Assembly: GCA_004796365.1 (NCBI GenBank)
Contig: QZLE01000002.1
Coordinates: 1 to 34,736 of the forward strand
DNA: 34,736 bases
Direction: 5' to 3'
From: Gammaproteobacteria bacterium
Lineage (GTDB): Bacteria > Pseudomonadota > Gammaproteobacteria > QZLD01
The notes under the pieces were generated by a model. It had not been told where the DNA came from. It saw nothing but the letters and a program-made list of their open reading frames with translations, and searched no databases. Below are positions 1 through 8,978 of this stretch, one piece after another (position 1 is the first letter of the stretch; every line of letters begins with the position of its first letter). Made by a program: the position numbers and the translations under genes.

Positions 1-40
1 TAAGAGATCTTAATTTGACCCTGACCAAAATTATTAAATT

Positions 41-631
41 CTAGCTTTGGTAGTTAGAAAGCAAGATATGGTTGTCGCGCTTAATATCACTTTCTTCTCC
101 GGTTTCTTGCTCAGCTGCGGTTTCCGGTTTATCTGAAGTTGTGATTTTATCAGCAATATTGCTTAGCATTCTGCGCATATCATTATTAAGCGCTGGGTTG
201 ATTGTGTTTAGCTCAATCCCTTTTGTAAGGTATTCATGGCATTGATTGAATTCATCTTTTGCCAAATGAAGTAGGCCACATTTGAAAAGGAAAAGCGGGT
301 GATTTTCTCCAAGCTCTGACAGCTTTTCCCAAACTGTTTCTGCTTGCTTTACATCGCCAGATGTTATATGCAAAAGACCAAGCTGGAACCTGGTTGTCCC
401 CATGTCAGGATTTAATTCAAGCGCTTTAGCCATCCCTTCTTTTGCTCTGTCATACATGCCAATCTCTGCGTATTCAGCAGCGAGAAGGTATTGAACATTT
501 GCGTTATCCGGTGTTAGTTCTAAAGCTCTTTTAAGATAGACGATAGCTGTGTCGTGGTTGTCACTTTCCATCGCTTTAAGTGACAAGTGTAGTAGTTCTT
601 CTGCATCAAGTTTGTCGATTTCATTAATCAT
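41..631 (-). CDS. TPR-repeat protein (paralogue of the divergent TPR protein at 1379-1939)
   Basis: A 196-residue soluble protein with about three to four tetratricopeptide repeats in its first 150 residues and a charged, Glu/Lys-rich tail. TPR signatures are visible in the segments ALELTPDNANVQYLLAAEY and FQLGLLHITSGDVKQAETVW. The open frame extends upstream to 715, but I place the start at ATG 631 because an AGGAA ribosome site precedes it, it leaves a 10-base gap to the upstream lipoprotein gene, and the N-terminus then aligns with its paralogue. TPR folds bind peptides or partner proteins; no catalytic residues are seen. It probably forms a two-gene leftward operon with the lipoprotein. 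Its resemblance to the first TPR gene of the flagellar cluster suggests a related job, perhaps as chaperone or assembly factor. That role is inferred. Confidence 0.8.
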   Translation of the reverse strand: MINEIDKLDAEELLHLSLKAMESDNHDTAIVYLKRALELTPDNANVQYLLAAEYAEIGMYDRAKEGMAKALELNPDMGTTRFQLGLLHITSGDVKQAETVWEKLSELGENHPLFLFKCGLLHLAKDEFNQCHEYLTKGIELNTINPALNNDMRRMLSNIADKITTSDKPETAAEQETGEESDIKRDNHILLSNYQS

Positions 632-641
632 TTTTATGTTC

Positions 642-1127
642 CTAGAAATAAATATAGTCGCTATAGAACCAACTGCTTTTAGGTGATTCCCAACGTTCTG
701 ATAACATTTTTGCAAGTTTTTTAAATACTGATGTTTGATAGAAGCTGCATTGGGTAGTCCAGCCTTCGTTTTCCAAGATGAATATTGATTTTTGACTATC
801 TATATCTTTAAGTTTGTAAATAACATTGTCAATTTTTCTGGATTTTTTGCCCTGGCACCAGTCAATTTCGTTGCCAACTATAGCTTCTATCTGGAACTTT
901 GACTTGTCTTGAGTGACAATTTCAAAACCTTCTTTTTCAAGTTCAAGTGATATCAGATTTTTAAATTCGCTTTGTGTTGTAAGAGAAACAAGCCTTGTTG
1001 GGCTAAGGCTGGGTTTTTCAGATACGCCTTCGTTATCATCTTTAGACTTATAAACAGAGCATCCGGAAATGCTCAAAACAATCATTATTGATAAAAGCGA
1101 AATAGCTAATCTTTGCTTGATTTTCAT
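642..1127 (-). CDS. small lipoprotein of unknown function
   Basis: A 161-residue protein with a type II signal peptide: basic start MKIKQR, hydrophobic core, and lipobox ISGC with the lipidated Cys at residue 23. The mature part begins with a Ser/Lys/Asp-rich spacer to about residue 45. A compact alpha/beta domain follows, starting near the motif RLVSLTTQSEFKNLI. Two further cysteines, in DWCQG and TTQCSF, could form a disulfide in the periplasm. I do not recognise the family. It is co-oriented with the TPR gene immediately downstream and diverges from the flagellar cluster, so it may be an outer-membrane or periplasmic accessory of that system, but this is inferred from position only. Confidence 0.75.
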   Translation of the reverse strand: MKIKQRLAISLLSIMIVLSISGCSVYKSKDDNEGVSEKPSLSPTRLVSLTTQSEFKNLISLELEKEGFEIVTQDKSKFQIEAIVGNEIDWCQGKKSRKIDNVIYKLKDIDSQKSIFILENEGWTTQCSFYQTSVFKKLAKMLSERWESPKSSWFYSDYIYF

Positions 1128-1378
1128 AGTAATTATTAAATCCCATATTTTGATAAGAGTTAATTAATTCGCCCATTCTAATATCCTTACAAGGAAAAGG
1201 AATTGATTGTTTCTGCTAAGTTTTTTTGAATTGATCATACCTGCTAACTTAACCCAATTCTCTTGATTATTGTCTTCTCGATTATGATAATGGCGGCGTA
1301 TATTAGTAGGATGTGATCTGTAGTATTGAGAAATATTCTGCTTTGAAAAGAATTAATTTATCTAATTGGGGGTGCGTT
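1128..1378. promoter_or_regulatory. divergent intergenic region, probable promoters for both directions
   Basis: This stretch separates the leftward lipoprotein/TPR pair from the 21-kb rightward cluster, so at least one promoter each way is expected. It is AT-rich. The short palindrome CCTTACAAGG lies near 1188-1197, and TATGAT (1283-1288) and TATATT (1299-1304) could serve as -10 elements for the rightward transcript. I do not see a convincing -35 at standard spacing, nor a clear sigma-28 or sigma-54 consensus. The promoter call rests mainly on gene orientation. Confidence 0.4.
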
Positions 1379-1939
1379 TTGGCGACTTTCGAACTAAGTG
1401 TTTTTGATGGTGATGAGCTACTTGCCTTGGCCAGAAATGATATTGAAAAAGGGTTATTTGATACTGCTCTTGCAAAGCTTAAGGCAGCACTTGAGTTGGA
1501 CTCGTTTCCACACGAAGTGTTTGCTGTTGCAGGTAGACTATATGCTCAATTAAGGTTATGGGATAGGGCTCAGACTCTTCTTGAAAAATATCTTGAAGTT
1601 AACCCAGGGACAATCACTGAAACTTTTCAGCTTGGAATGGTTTATTTTGATTCCGGAAATAGAGAGCAGGCAAAAGAAACATGGTCAAAGATGCTTGACG
1701 GAGCCCCTACTCATCCGCCGGCCTTATTTTATACAGCGCTACTTTATGCTGAAGAGGGTGATAATCAAGCCGCAAAAGAATTGATTGATAGACTATTGCA
1801 ATCTGCTCCAGCTGATAACCTTTACTTTGAAAAGGGTAAGGAGTTGCAGGCGGCCATTGCAAAATCAGAAGCATCTTCAGACTCAGCTCCGGCTTCATTG
1901 AAAATTGCTACAGAAGCTCCTTATCAGACAGAACACTAA
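1379..1939 (+). CDS. TPR-repeat protein heading the flagellar-type cluster
   Basis: A 186-residue soluble TPR protein with repeats across residues 15-150, for example FQLGMVYFDSGNREQAKETW, and a Ser/Ala-rich tail. The open frame reaches back to a GTG at 1313. I prefer the TTG at 1379 because a strong GGGGGTG ribosome site lies five bases upstream and the resulting N-terminus lines up with the leftward paralogue ending at 41 (FDGDELLALA against LDAEELLHLS). The shared FQLG, WEKL/WSKM and LLY/LLH positions make common ancestry clear. It is the first gene of a long co-directional run. Its size and triple-TPR build recall the SycD/LcrH class of type III chaperones, but that comparison is inference and no diagnostic motif was verified. 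Confidence 0.75.
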   Translation: MATFELSVFDGDELLALARNDIEKGLFDTALAKLKAALELDSFPHEVFAVAGRLYAQLRLWDRAQTLLEKYLEVNPGTITETFQLGMVYFDSGNREQAKETWSKMLDGAPTHPPALFYTALLYAEEGDNQAAKELIDRLLQSAPADNLYFEKGKELQAAIAKSEASSDSAPASLKIATEAPYQTEH

Positions 1940-1983
1940 AATAGTTAGCGAGAATTGAAAGGCAGAAGTATAAGAGGCAGATT

Positions 1984-3162
1984 ATGGAGCAGCAATTGCG
2001 TGAACAACTAGCTAAATATCAAGGGTATCTTAAACAGGATCCTGCAAATGCGTCGTTGCGAGTTCAGGTTTCCGATTTACACCTTCGCCTTGGAGAATTT
2101 GATCATGCTCGTGATATTTTAGCTAGTGTGATTGCTGATAACCCAGCTAACTTTGAAGCAAGATATATGCTTACAAATGTTGAAATCGCTACCAGCAATT
2201 TTCAGCAGGCCAAAGATGATCTGGAAAAGCTGATCGTTGATGGACTAGATATACCTGCAGTGCGCTATAACCTTGCTTATGCAAATGCTTTCTTAGGAGA
2301 CTATTCATCGGCTAAAGATCACCTATTGCTGATTAAAGATAGTCAAGATGTAGCTAAAACTAAGTTTTTGCTAGGTCAAATGCATCACCATTTGGCTGAA
2401 ATCGATGACGGTATTGAGTGCATGAGCCAGTTTGTTGCTGAACACCCTGAAGATAGTGAAGCACCTGGTTTTCTTTCCATGTTGTATTTGGATGCAGAGA
2501 ATCTTGATGAGGCGCGAAAGTGGGCGCATGTTGCTCTGGATAAAAATCCAAATCAGCCAGAGGCACTTGTTACTGCGGGTAATGTTTCGCTTGCTGATAG
2601 CGATATTGATTCTGCACAAAACCTGTTTAAGAAAGCAACAACAAATAAACCAAATAGCGGTAGAGCCTGGGCTGGAATGGGGCTGGCTTCAATGCTTGAT
2701 CTTGATTTGGAAAAAGCTATTTCCGATTTGGAGAAGGCAGTCCAGTATATGCCTAATCATATCGGAACCTGGCATACACTTGCCTGGTGTAAGATCGTTA
2801 ATGGTGATCTTGAAGGTGCTAAAGAGTGTTTCGATAAGTCTATAGAGATTGATAATCGATTTGGTGAAACTTATGGTGGTATGGCTGTTTTGTCTATCAT
2901 GCAGGGTGAAACTGAAGAGGTGGAACTTTTAATCAAGAAAGCACTGCGTCTTGACCCGATGTCTTTCTCAGCAAGGTTTGCTGAAAGCCTGCTTGCTAAC
3001 AGTAAAGGTAACAGTGAACAGGCATCTGAGATGATACAGAACATCTTTACCAGCTTGAATACACTTAATAACTCTAATTTTTCAAAACTATTTATGAGTG
3101 TAATTAACAGGCAAAACTCAAAGAATCAGAATTTAAACCAAAACCTTGGTAAGAAGCACTAG
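1984..3162 (+). CDS. large TPR-repeat protein
   Basis: A 392-residue protein made almost entirely of about ten tetratricopeptide repeats. Typical helix-turn-helix units are YMLTNVEIATSNFQQAKDDL, SGRAWAGMGLASMLDLDLEK and TWHTLAWCKIVNGDLEGAKE. No signal peptide or membrane segment is seen, so it is predicted to be a cytoplasmic scaffold. The ATG at 1984 has a GAGG-type ribosome site seven bases upstream. It lies 44 bases after the previous TPR gene and 23 bases before fliQ, so it is probably cotranscribed with the export genes. TPR proteins are not part of the standard flagellar core set, so its place directly in front of fliQ suggests a system-specific chaperone or assembly platform. That role is not demonstrated. 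Confidence 0.85.
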   Translation: MEQQLREQLAKYQGYLKQDPANASLRVQVSDLHLRLGEFDHARDILASVIADNPANFEARYMLTNVEIATSNFQQAKDDLEKLIVDGLDIPAVRYNLAYANAFLGDYSSAKDHLLLIKDSQDVAKTKFLLGQMHHHLAEIDDGIECMSQFVAEHPEDSEAPGFLSMLYLDAENLDEARKWAHVALDKNPNQPEALVTAGNVSLADSDIDSAQNLFKKATTNKPNSGRAWAGMGLASMLDLDLEKAISDLEKAVQYMPNHIGTWHTLAWCKIVNGDLEGAKECFDKSIEIDNRFGETYGGMAVLSIMQGETEEVELLIKKALRLDPMSFSARFAESLLANSKGNSEQASEMIQNIFTSLNTLNNSNFSKLFMSVINRQNSKNQNLNQNLGKKH

Positions 3163-3185
3163 TAAGCATGCACGGGGGGTGTTAA

Positions 3186-3452
3186 ATGAATACAGATTTG
3201 GCTATGGCTCTTTGCGGCGAGCTGATCTGGACTGCTGTAATTATATCTGCCCCAGTGCTTTTGCTGGCTATGCTAGTTGGTTTGGTGATAAGCATTTTTC
3301 AGGTAGTAACGCAGATTCAAGAGATGACACTAACGTTTGTACCTAAGCTATTAGCAGTTGGTCTTACATTAATAGTTTTTGGCCCCTGGATGATATCTGT
3401 GCTGCTGCGTTTTGCGACAACAATGATAACGAATATTTCTGTATATATTTAA
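3186..3452 (+). CDS. fliQ: flagellar export gate protein FliQ
   Basis: An 88-residue protein with two hydrophobic helices, about residues 14-38 and 50-75. The family motifs are intact: LVGLVISIFQVVTQIQEMTL followed by TFVPKLLAV. Length matches FliQ/SctS (about 90 residues). It joins FliP and FliR in the inner-membrane export gate through which rod and hook subunits pass. A GGGGGGTG ribosome site precedes the ATG. It opens the fliQ-fliR-flhB-flhA block, while its usual upstream neighbour fliP lies about 18 kb away at the far end of the cluster. Confidence 0.95.
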   Translation: MNTDLAMALCGELIWTAVIISAPVLLLAMLVGLVISIFQVVTQIQEMTLTFVPKLLAVGLTLIVFGPWMISVLLRFATTMITNISVYI

Positions 3453-3483
3453 GCGAATTTCTTTTAATAATTAGAGTTTAGTA

Positions 3484-4257
3484 ATGCTGGATATAAGTAT
3501 AAATACAGTTTGGATAATAGCAGTACTACTGGTAGCAGTGCGTTTGGGGGTTGTGTTCTTTACTACGCCTTTGTATAGCTTTGCTCCTGTTCCTGCAAAA
3601 ATCAAAATTGTTTTCATTCTGGCATTGTCTATTGTTCTTATGTTTGCAGCTAAACCGAATACTAGTTTAATTAGTGTTTCCCTGGGTGGATTGGCTCTGG
3701 CGTGTATAACCGAACTTTTTATTGCCGCTGTTTTGGCATTTGGCATGCAGGCAACTTTTGCAGCCTTTCAATGGGGTGGGCGCGTTATTGATATGCAAAT
3801 CGGTTTCAGTGTTGCCAATATCATTGATCCGGCAACAAAAACTAGGGCTCCTTTAATGGGTACAGTCTTTAGTATTTTGGCTTTGATGGTTTTCTATTCT
3901 ATTGACGGCCATCATTTTGTAATTCGCGGTCTTGCATATTCGCTCAAGATGATTCCTCCAGGTGCAGCATTTTCTGTTAAGGACCCAATGCTAGTTATCA
4001 GTCAGTTTGGTGCAATCTTTTCATTTGGTCTTATGGCTGTAGCGCCAGTTGTATTTTCTTTGACCATGATTGATTTTGTTATAGCTATTACAGCCAAGAC
4101 CATGCCGCAGATGAATGTATTCTTTGTTAGTTTGCCATTAAAGATATTTGTCGGCCTGGTTATGTTCGCATTGACTATCAAGTATATGCTGCCGTTGTTC
4201 GAAAGAATTTTCTCTTCAATGTTCCGTTACTGGGACAAGGCTATAGTGGGGGCTTAG
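3484..4257 (+). CDS. fliR: flagellar export gate protein FliR
   Basis: A 257-residue polytopic inner-membrane protein with about six hydrophobic helices and the usual FliR length. Family-typical stretches include FFTTPLYSFAPVPAKIKI near the N-terminus, GRVIDMQIGFSVANIIDPAT around residues 100-120, and PQMNVFFVSLPLKIFVGL near residue 210. With FliP and FliQ it forms the export gate, and it interacts with FlhB. Its stop codon abuts the flhB start with no intervening base, consistent with translational coupling. Confidence 0.95.
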   Translation: MLDISINTVWIIAVLLVAVRLGVVFFTTPLYSFAPVPAKIKIVFILALSIVLMFAAKPNTSLISVSLGGLALACITELFIAAVLAFGMQATFAAFQWGGRVIDMQIGFSVANIIDPATKTRAPLMGTVFSILALMVFYSIDGHHFVIRGLAYSLKMIPPGAAFSVKDPMLVISQFGAIFSFGLMAVAPVVFSLTMIDFVIAITAKTMPQMNVFFVSLPLKIFVGLVMFALTIKYMLPLFERIFSSMFRYWDKAIVGA

Positions 4258-5346
4258 ATGGCTGAGCAAGATCAAGATCGTAATCTGCCCGCAACCCCCT
4301 TTAAGCTGCAAGAGGCAAGAAAAAAAGGGCAGGTCGCCAAAAGTCAGGATGTTAACTCACTGATGAGTTTGGCAGCCCTTTTATTTGCCCTTTATGCCTT
4401 TGGAATGTGGGCGGTTAAAAAACAGTCTGAGCTAAGTTATTTTGTTTTTAATTCTGCGGGTAATATTTCGTTTGAAGTTACTCATCTACTGCAGTGGTTT
4501 TCTGAAATAGCAGAAATGACTGTGATGGTGATTCTCCCGTTTATTATGGCAGCTCTGCTTTTGGGTGTAGCAACAAATATCTTCCAGACTGGCGGTCCCC
4601 TTATCAGCTTTTTCCCCATCAAGCCTGATATCAAACGAATTAATCCGGTTGAAGGTTTCAAAAGGGTTATCTCCATGAAGACCCTGATTGAATTTATCAA
4701 GACCATGATCAAGATTGTCGCATTTGGATTGGTTGGTTATGTATGCCTTAAGGCCTTATTCCCAATATTTTTTGGGATGCTCAGCAGAGAACCATCTACT
4801 TATCCTGCATTTATAATTGCTGCGGCAGTCAAGCTATTTTCAAGGCTGATTATAGTAATTCTTGTTGTTGCAATAATTGACCTTGTATTTACCAAATGGG
4901 ATTTCGCAAAAAAGATGCGCATGAGTTACCGCGACCTTAAAGATGAAGTAAAAAGGCGCGAAGGTGATCCTGACGTTAGGTCTAAGAGAAAAACAATCCA
5001 AAAAGAGTTGCTACAAAAGATTCAGGCCATGGGGCAGGTTCCTGGCGCGGATGTAGTTGTAACCAATCCAACCCATTTTGCTGTGGCAATAAAGTACGAC
5101 CAGCAAAAGATGAATGCACCACAAATCGTTGCTAAGGGTACAGACCATATTGCTTTAAAGATTAGAAAAATAGCCCGACAGAATAGAATTCCAATAATTG
5201 AAAATAGGCCTCTTGCAAGAAAACTGTATTTTCTCGGTAAGGTTGATAGTCCCGTTCCGGAAGCACTGTTTCAACCAGTTGCACATATTCTTGCTTGGGT
5301 GTTTGGGCTTAGACCAGATTTGACCGAAGGGGTTGTTCGTACATGA
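4258..5346 (+). CDS. flhB: flagellar export switch protein FlhB
   Basis: A 362-residue protein with four transmembrane helices in its first 210 residues and a cytoplasmic C-domain. The self-cleavage site NPTH is intact at residues 270-273, between Asn270 and Pro271. FlhB uses this cleavage to switch export from rod/hook to late substrates, so the retained motif argues that substrate switching still occurs. The N-terminal signature PATPFKLQEARKKGQVAKS is typical. It starts directly after the fliR stop and shares an ATGA overlap with flhA. Confidence 0.97.
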   Translation: MAEQDQDRNLPATPFKLQEARKKGQVAKSQDVNSLMSLAALLFALYAFGMWAVKKQSELSYFVFNSAGNISFEVTHLLQWFSEIAEMTVMVILPFIMAALLLGVATNIFQTGGPLISFFPIKPDIKRINPVEGFKRVISMKTLIEFIKTMIKIVAFGLVGYVCLKALFPIFFGMLSREPSTYPAFIIAAAVKLFSRLIIVILVVAIIDLVFTKWDFAKKMRMSYRDLKDEVKRREGDPDVRSKRKTIQKELLQKIQAMGQVPGADVVVTNPTHFAVAIKYDQQKMNAPQIVAKGTDHIALKIRKIARQNRIPIIENRPLARKLYFLGKVDSPVPEALFQPVAHILAWVFGLRPDLTEGVVRT

Positions 5347-7388
5347 TAGCGTTATTCAAAAGAATATTTGGTACCAAAGGTGAATTAGCTATGGTTGTTA
5401 TGACCATAGGTATCCTTATTGTGCTGTTTACACCAATTCCATCTGAACTACTGGATTTTCTGCTTTTATCAAATTTTTCTTTCGGTCTTATGATACTGTT
5501 GATGACTTTCTATATGGATAAACCATTGAGTTTTTCAACATTTCCATCTTTGCTGCTGATAGCAACCCTATTCAGGCTTTCTTTGAACCTTGCTGCAACT
5601 AGGCTGATTCTGTCTGATGCTGATGCCGGCCATGTTATTGATGCAATAGGTTCTTACGTAGTTGGTGGTAACTACGTAATTGGTTTGGTGGTATTTTTGA
5701 TTCTGATTGTTGTTCAGTACGTAGTAGTTACTAATGGTGCCCAAAGGGTTGCAGAGGTTGCTGCCAGATTTACTTTGGACGGTATGCCGGGCAAACAGAT
5801 GAGTATTGATGCTGATCTAAATATGGGGCTGATTGACGAAAAGCAGGCGCAGGCTAGGCGTAAAGAGATTGAAAAAGAAGCCAATTTCTATGGTGCTATG
5901 GATGGAGCAAGTAAGTTTGTTAAGGGCGACGCGATTGCCGGAATATTGATTATTCTGATTGATATTGTCGGAGGCCTTGCGATCGGGATTGTGCAAAAAG
6001 GGATGCCCTGGGGTGAGGCCGCATACACCTATACGTTACTTACTGTTGGTGATGGTATCGTGACGCAGATTCCAGCCTTGATTATTGCAACAGCTACCGG
6101 CCTTATAGTAACTCGTGCCGCCACTGATGCGGAACTTGGTGAAGAAATTTCCAGCCAGATTACTGCCTATCCACGTACCCTAGTTATGGTTTCTCTGGCA
6201 CTTGTATTTGGATTGTTTCTGCCAGGTATTCCTGCTTGGCCGCTGCTGATTTTACTTGTAGCGGCATCAGTTATGGCATTTTTTGCATTCAAGAAAAAGT
6301 CTGAAACTGAGGAGAGCGATGCGGTACTGGAAGAAGAAAGTACTGAGGAAGAGGGTGATTTATACGGCCTGATGAATGTAGACCCTATTGAAGTAATTAT
6401 TGGTAGCGGATTAGTAGAACTTGTTGGAAATGATGATGGTTCATTGATGGAGCGCGTTAAGTCTTTCCGAAAACAGTTTGCACTGGATATGGGGATTGTA
6501 ATTCCAAAGGTTAGATTAAAAGATGATGACAATGTATCCGGGAATCTTTACGAAGTAAAAATATATGGGGCTAAAGTTGGGGAGGCTGCAATACATCCGG
6601 ATAAAGTTCTAGCAATAAACCCTGGTGGTAGCCGCGTACAGTTGACAGGAGAAAAAACTAAAGACCCAACATACGGCCTTGATGCAGTGTGGATTACTGA
6701 AGAGCAGCGAACTGATGCCAATACAGCAGGTTATACAATAGTCGACCCACTGACGGTACTTACTACCCATTTTAGTGAATTGATGCGCCAAAAAAGCTCT
6801 GAATTATTAACCAGAGCCGAAACTGAAAGGCTTGTTAATCGCTTAAGGGAGGAGCATGGAAGCCTTATAGAAGAGCTTGTTCCGAATGTTCTTGCATTAA
6901 GCGATGTACAAAAGATTCTGCAATTACTTCTTAAAGAATATGTATCAATTCGCAATCTTGCTGTGATTCTTGAGGCCCTTGTTGATTATGGTAAGGGAAT
7001 TAAAGATCCAGAGATGCTTACAGAGTTTGTTCGCCAAAAACTGGGACCACATATCTGCCAGAAGCTTTCTAATAAGAAGGGTGAACTTTATGTGTTGACT
7101 TTGGATCCGGCTATCGAGCAGATGATCAATACCTCTATCAGAACCGTTGAAGAGAAAAGTTCATTGATTCTTGAACCAAAATTTGCTGAACAGTTAATGA
7201 GCAAGCTTATGGCACAAATGGAAAATATGTTGGGCAATAATCACTTGCCTGTATTGATGTGTTCTCCGAATTTAAGACGCCATATAAAATCACTAACAGA
7301 AAGGGTAATGCCGCATATGGCAGTTTTATCCCTGGCTGAAATACCAAACTCAGTTAGTTTGAAATCATTTGGAACGGTTAAGGTATAA
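5343..7388 (+). CDS. flhA: flagellar export protein FlhA
   Basis: A 681-residue protein of normal family length. Residues 1 to about 320 hold eight predicted membrane helices with conserved FHIPEP-family stretches such as FRLSLNLAATRLILSDADAG and the loop VAARFTLDGMPGKQMSIDAD. An acidic linker rich in Glu (about 320-345) leads to the cytoplasmic docking domain for chaperone-substrate complexes. FlhA forms the nonameric ring under the export gate and couples the proton-motive force to export. It overlaps flhB by four bases. No degeneration is visible, so the export motor appears functional. Confidence 0.97.
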   Translation: MIALFKRIFGTKGELAMVVMTIGILIVLFTPIPSELLDFLLLSNFSFGLMILLMTFYMDKPLSFSTFPSLLLIATLFRLSLNLAATRLILSDADAGHVIDAIGSYVVGGNYVIGLVVFLILIVVQYVVVTNGAQRVAEVAARFTLDGMPGKQMSIDADLNMGLIDEKQAQARRKEIEKEANFYGAMDGASKFVKGDAIAGILIILIDIVGGLAIGIVQKGMPWGEAAYTYTLLTVGDGIVTQIPALIIATATGLIVTRAATDAELGEEISSQITAYPRTLVMVSLALVFGLFLPGIPAWPLLILLVAASVMAFFAFKKKSETEESDAVLEEESTEEEGDLYGLMNVDPIEVIIGSGLVELVGNDDGSLMERVKSFRKQFALDMGIVIPKVRLKDDDNVSGNLYEVKIYGAKVGEAAIHPDKVLAINPGGSRVQLTGEKTKDPTYGLDAVWITEEQRTDANTAGYTIVDPLTVLTTHFSELMRQKSSELLTRAETERLVNRLREEHGSLIEELVPNVLALSDVQKILQLLLKEYVSIRNLAVILEALVDYGKGIKDPEMLTEFVRQKLGPHICQKLSNKKGELYVLTLDPAIEQMINTSIRTVEEKSSLILEPKFAEQLMSKLMAQMENMLGNNHLPVLMCSPNLRRHIKSLTERVMPHMAVLSLAEIPNSVSLKSFGTVKV

Positions 7389-7421
7389 CGATGTTTACAA
7401 CATATAAAATAGGAGCAACCA

Positions 7422-8165
7422 ATGGCTGATGCACTTGCAATTACAAAGGCGTCAATGCTTTACGATATGCATCGCCTGCAGACTATTAGCAACAATGTTG
7501 CGAATGTTGCTACACCTGGTTTTAAACGTGAAATAGCAACTGGCAGTGATTTTGCGCAGATCCTTGCCGTGTATACACAACAAGGAGTTAATGCAACCGC
7601 TATCGACTCTGCACAGGTTACTGAAAATGTCCAAAACCTTCGTGATTTAAGGACTGGTTCTTTAAAGCAGACAAATGACAAGTTTGATATTGCTCTTGAT
7701 AAAGATTCATTTATCGAGATATTAACGCCAAATGGAACTGCCTATTCAAAAGGAGGCAGATTTAAATTGGATGCAAGTGGACGTTTGGTAAATTCAGATG
7801 GTTTTTTAGTCAATGGCAGTTCCGGTGATATTAGATTAAGTACAACCGAGTTTTCAATTGATACAACCGGTAAGGTCTTTGAAGGTGAAACTCAGGTTGG
7901 TCAGCTTGCGGTTGTTAGCTTTGAAAATCCTGAGCAACTCCAATATCAGGGCAATGGCATTTATCTGGCATCAGATGCTGCCAGGCCAGGGGTTAATAAG
8001 CATTCAAAAGTTCTGCAGGGCTTCGTTGAACAGTCAAATGTTCAGCAGGCGGATGAAATGGTCAAGATGATCGAAGTTACGAGACATTTCGAGGCGAGTC
8101 AAAAAGTGATCAAAACATACGATGCGATGCTTGATTCAGCTATCAATACATTAGGGGATTTATAG
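7422..8165 (+). CDS. flgF: flagellar proximal rod protein FlgF
   Basis: A 247-residue rod-family protein. The N-terminal rod motif ISNNVANVATPGF is at residues 22-34, a central beta domain carries DKDSFIEILTPNG, and the C-terminal helix EMVKMIEVTRHFEASQKVIK is typical of FlgF. It lacks a Sec signal and is exported by the flagellar type III apparatus to build the proximal rod. An AGGAGC ribosome site precedes the ATG. It lies just before flgG, the usual pairing. Confidence 0.93.
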   Translation: MADALAITKASMLYDMHRLQTISNNVANVATPGFKREIATGSDFAQILAVYTQQGVNATAIDSAQVTENVQNLRDLRTGSLKQTNDKFDIALDKDSFIEILTPNGTAYSKGGRFKLDASGRLVNSDGFLVNGSSGDIRLSTTEFSIDTTGKVFEGETQVGQLAVVSFENPEQLQYQGNGIYLASDAARPGVNKHSKVLQGFVEQSNVQQADEMVKMIEVTRHFEASQKVIKTYDAMLDSAINTLGDL

Positions 8166-8173
8166 GAGAGGTT

Positions 8174-8953
8174 ATGATTGAGTCATTATACATTGGAGCT
8201 ACAGGTCTCCATACACACAAAACACAGATAGATTTGATTTCTAATAATCTGGCAAATGTGGCTACTCCAGGTTTTAAAAAAGACAGAGTTAATTTTCAGG
8301 ACCTGCTTTATTCAAATTCTCTGGCAACAAATGGAGTTGGAAACACACCAAATGCCCAGACAAGAGTTGGCTATGGTACGGCTATATCTTCAGCTGAAAA
8401 AGTATTCGATTTAGGTGAGCTCAAAAAAACGGACAGAGCTCTGGATATTGCCATCAGAGGAAAAGGTTTTTTTGAAATCACATTGCCAAATGGTGATAAG
8501 GCTTACACAAAAGCAGGTGTATTCGCGATTGATGAGTTCGGTACTCTGATTACAGCAAATGGTTATCAAGTTAGTGCAAATGTTCAAATACCTTCAGATG
8601 CCACCGAGCTTATTGTCAAAGAAAATGGAGAGGTTTTGGTAAGGGTGGCGGATGAGGTTGACCCTATAAGTATAGGTTCTATTGAGCTTGCAGACTTCGT
8701 AAACCCTAGCGCACTTAACCCTTTGGGCGATAATCTTTATGCGCCGACAGAACAGTCTGGTGTGGCATATTTTGGTGATCCTGGTGAAAGCGGTTTCGGT
8801 AAGCTTGCTCAAGGTTTTGTTGAGGTCTCAAACGTTAGCTTTGTAGAAGAGATGACTAATCTAGTGGTTGCTCAGCGTGCATATGAAATTAATGCAAAGT
8901 TGATTCAGGCCGCGGATCAGATTCTTAGTATAACTAATGATTTGAGGAGATAG
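8174..8953 (+). CDS. flgG: flagellar distal rod protein FlgG
   Basis: A 259-residue protein matching FlgG in length and layout. It starts MIESLYIGATGLHTHK, has the rod motif ISNNLANVATPGF at residues 22-34, a middle GKGFFEITLPNGDKAYTKAG region, and the family C-terminus QGFVEVSNVSFVEEMTNLV followed by AQRAYE. FlgG builds the distal rod that crosses the peptidoglycan and the P and L rings. It starts nine bases after flgF with an AGGAGAGG ribosome site. All conserved parts are present. Confidence 0.96.
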   Translation: MIESLYIGATGLHTHKTQIDLISNNLANVATPGFKKDRVNFQDLLYSNSLATNGVGNTPNAQTRVGYGTAISSAEKVFDLGELKKTDRALDIAIRGKGFFEITLPNGDKAYTKAGVFAIDEFGTLITANGYQVSANVQIPSDATELIVKENGEVLVRVADEVDPISIGSIELADFVNPSALNPLGDNLYAPTEQSGVAYFGDPGESGFGKLAQGFVEVSNVSFVEEMTNLVVAQRAYEINAKLIQAADQILSITNDLRR

Positions 8954-8978
8954 GCTTTAGCTTATTCAGAGTTTTCTT

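Noticed and set aside
1-40. Left edge as part of another gene
   Set aside because: Only 40 bases precede the TPR stop codon. They are AT-rich with no recognisable coding or repeat signal.
1313-1378. Upstream GTG start for the first rightward TPR gene
   Set aside because: The AGGA site is too close to this GTG, and the extra 22 residues have no counterpart in the leftward paralogue, whereas TTG 1379 has a strong site.
3146-3346. 66-residue open frame overlapping the start of fliQ
   Set aside because: It begins inside the preceding TPR gene and overlaps fliQ in another frame. Its product is compositionally odd, while fliQ is unmistakable and has the ribosome site.
6167-6532. Leftward 121-codon open frame within flhA
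   Set aside because: The product is Ser/Thr-rich low-complexity sequence, the shadow of the acidic FlhA linker. No ribosome site was seen.
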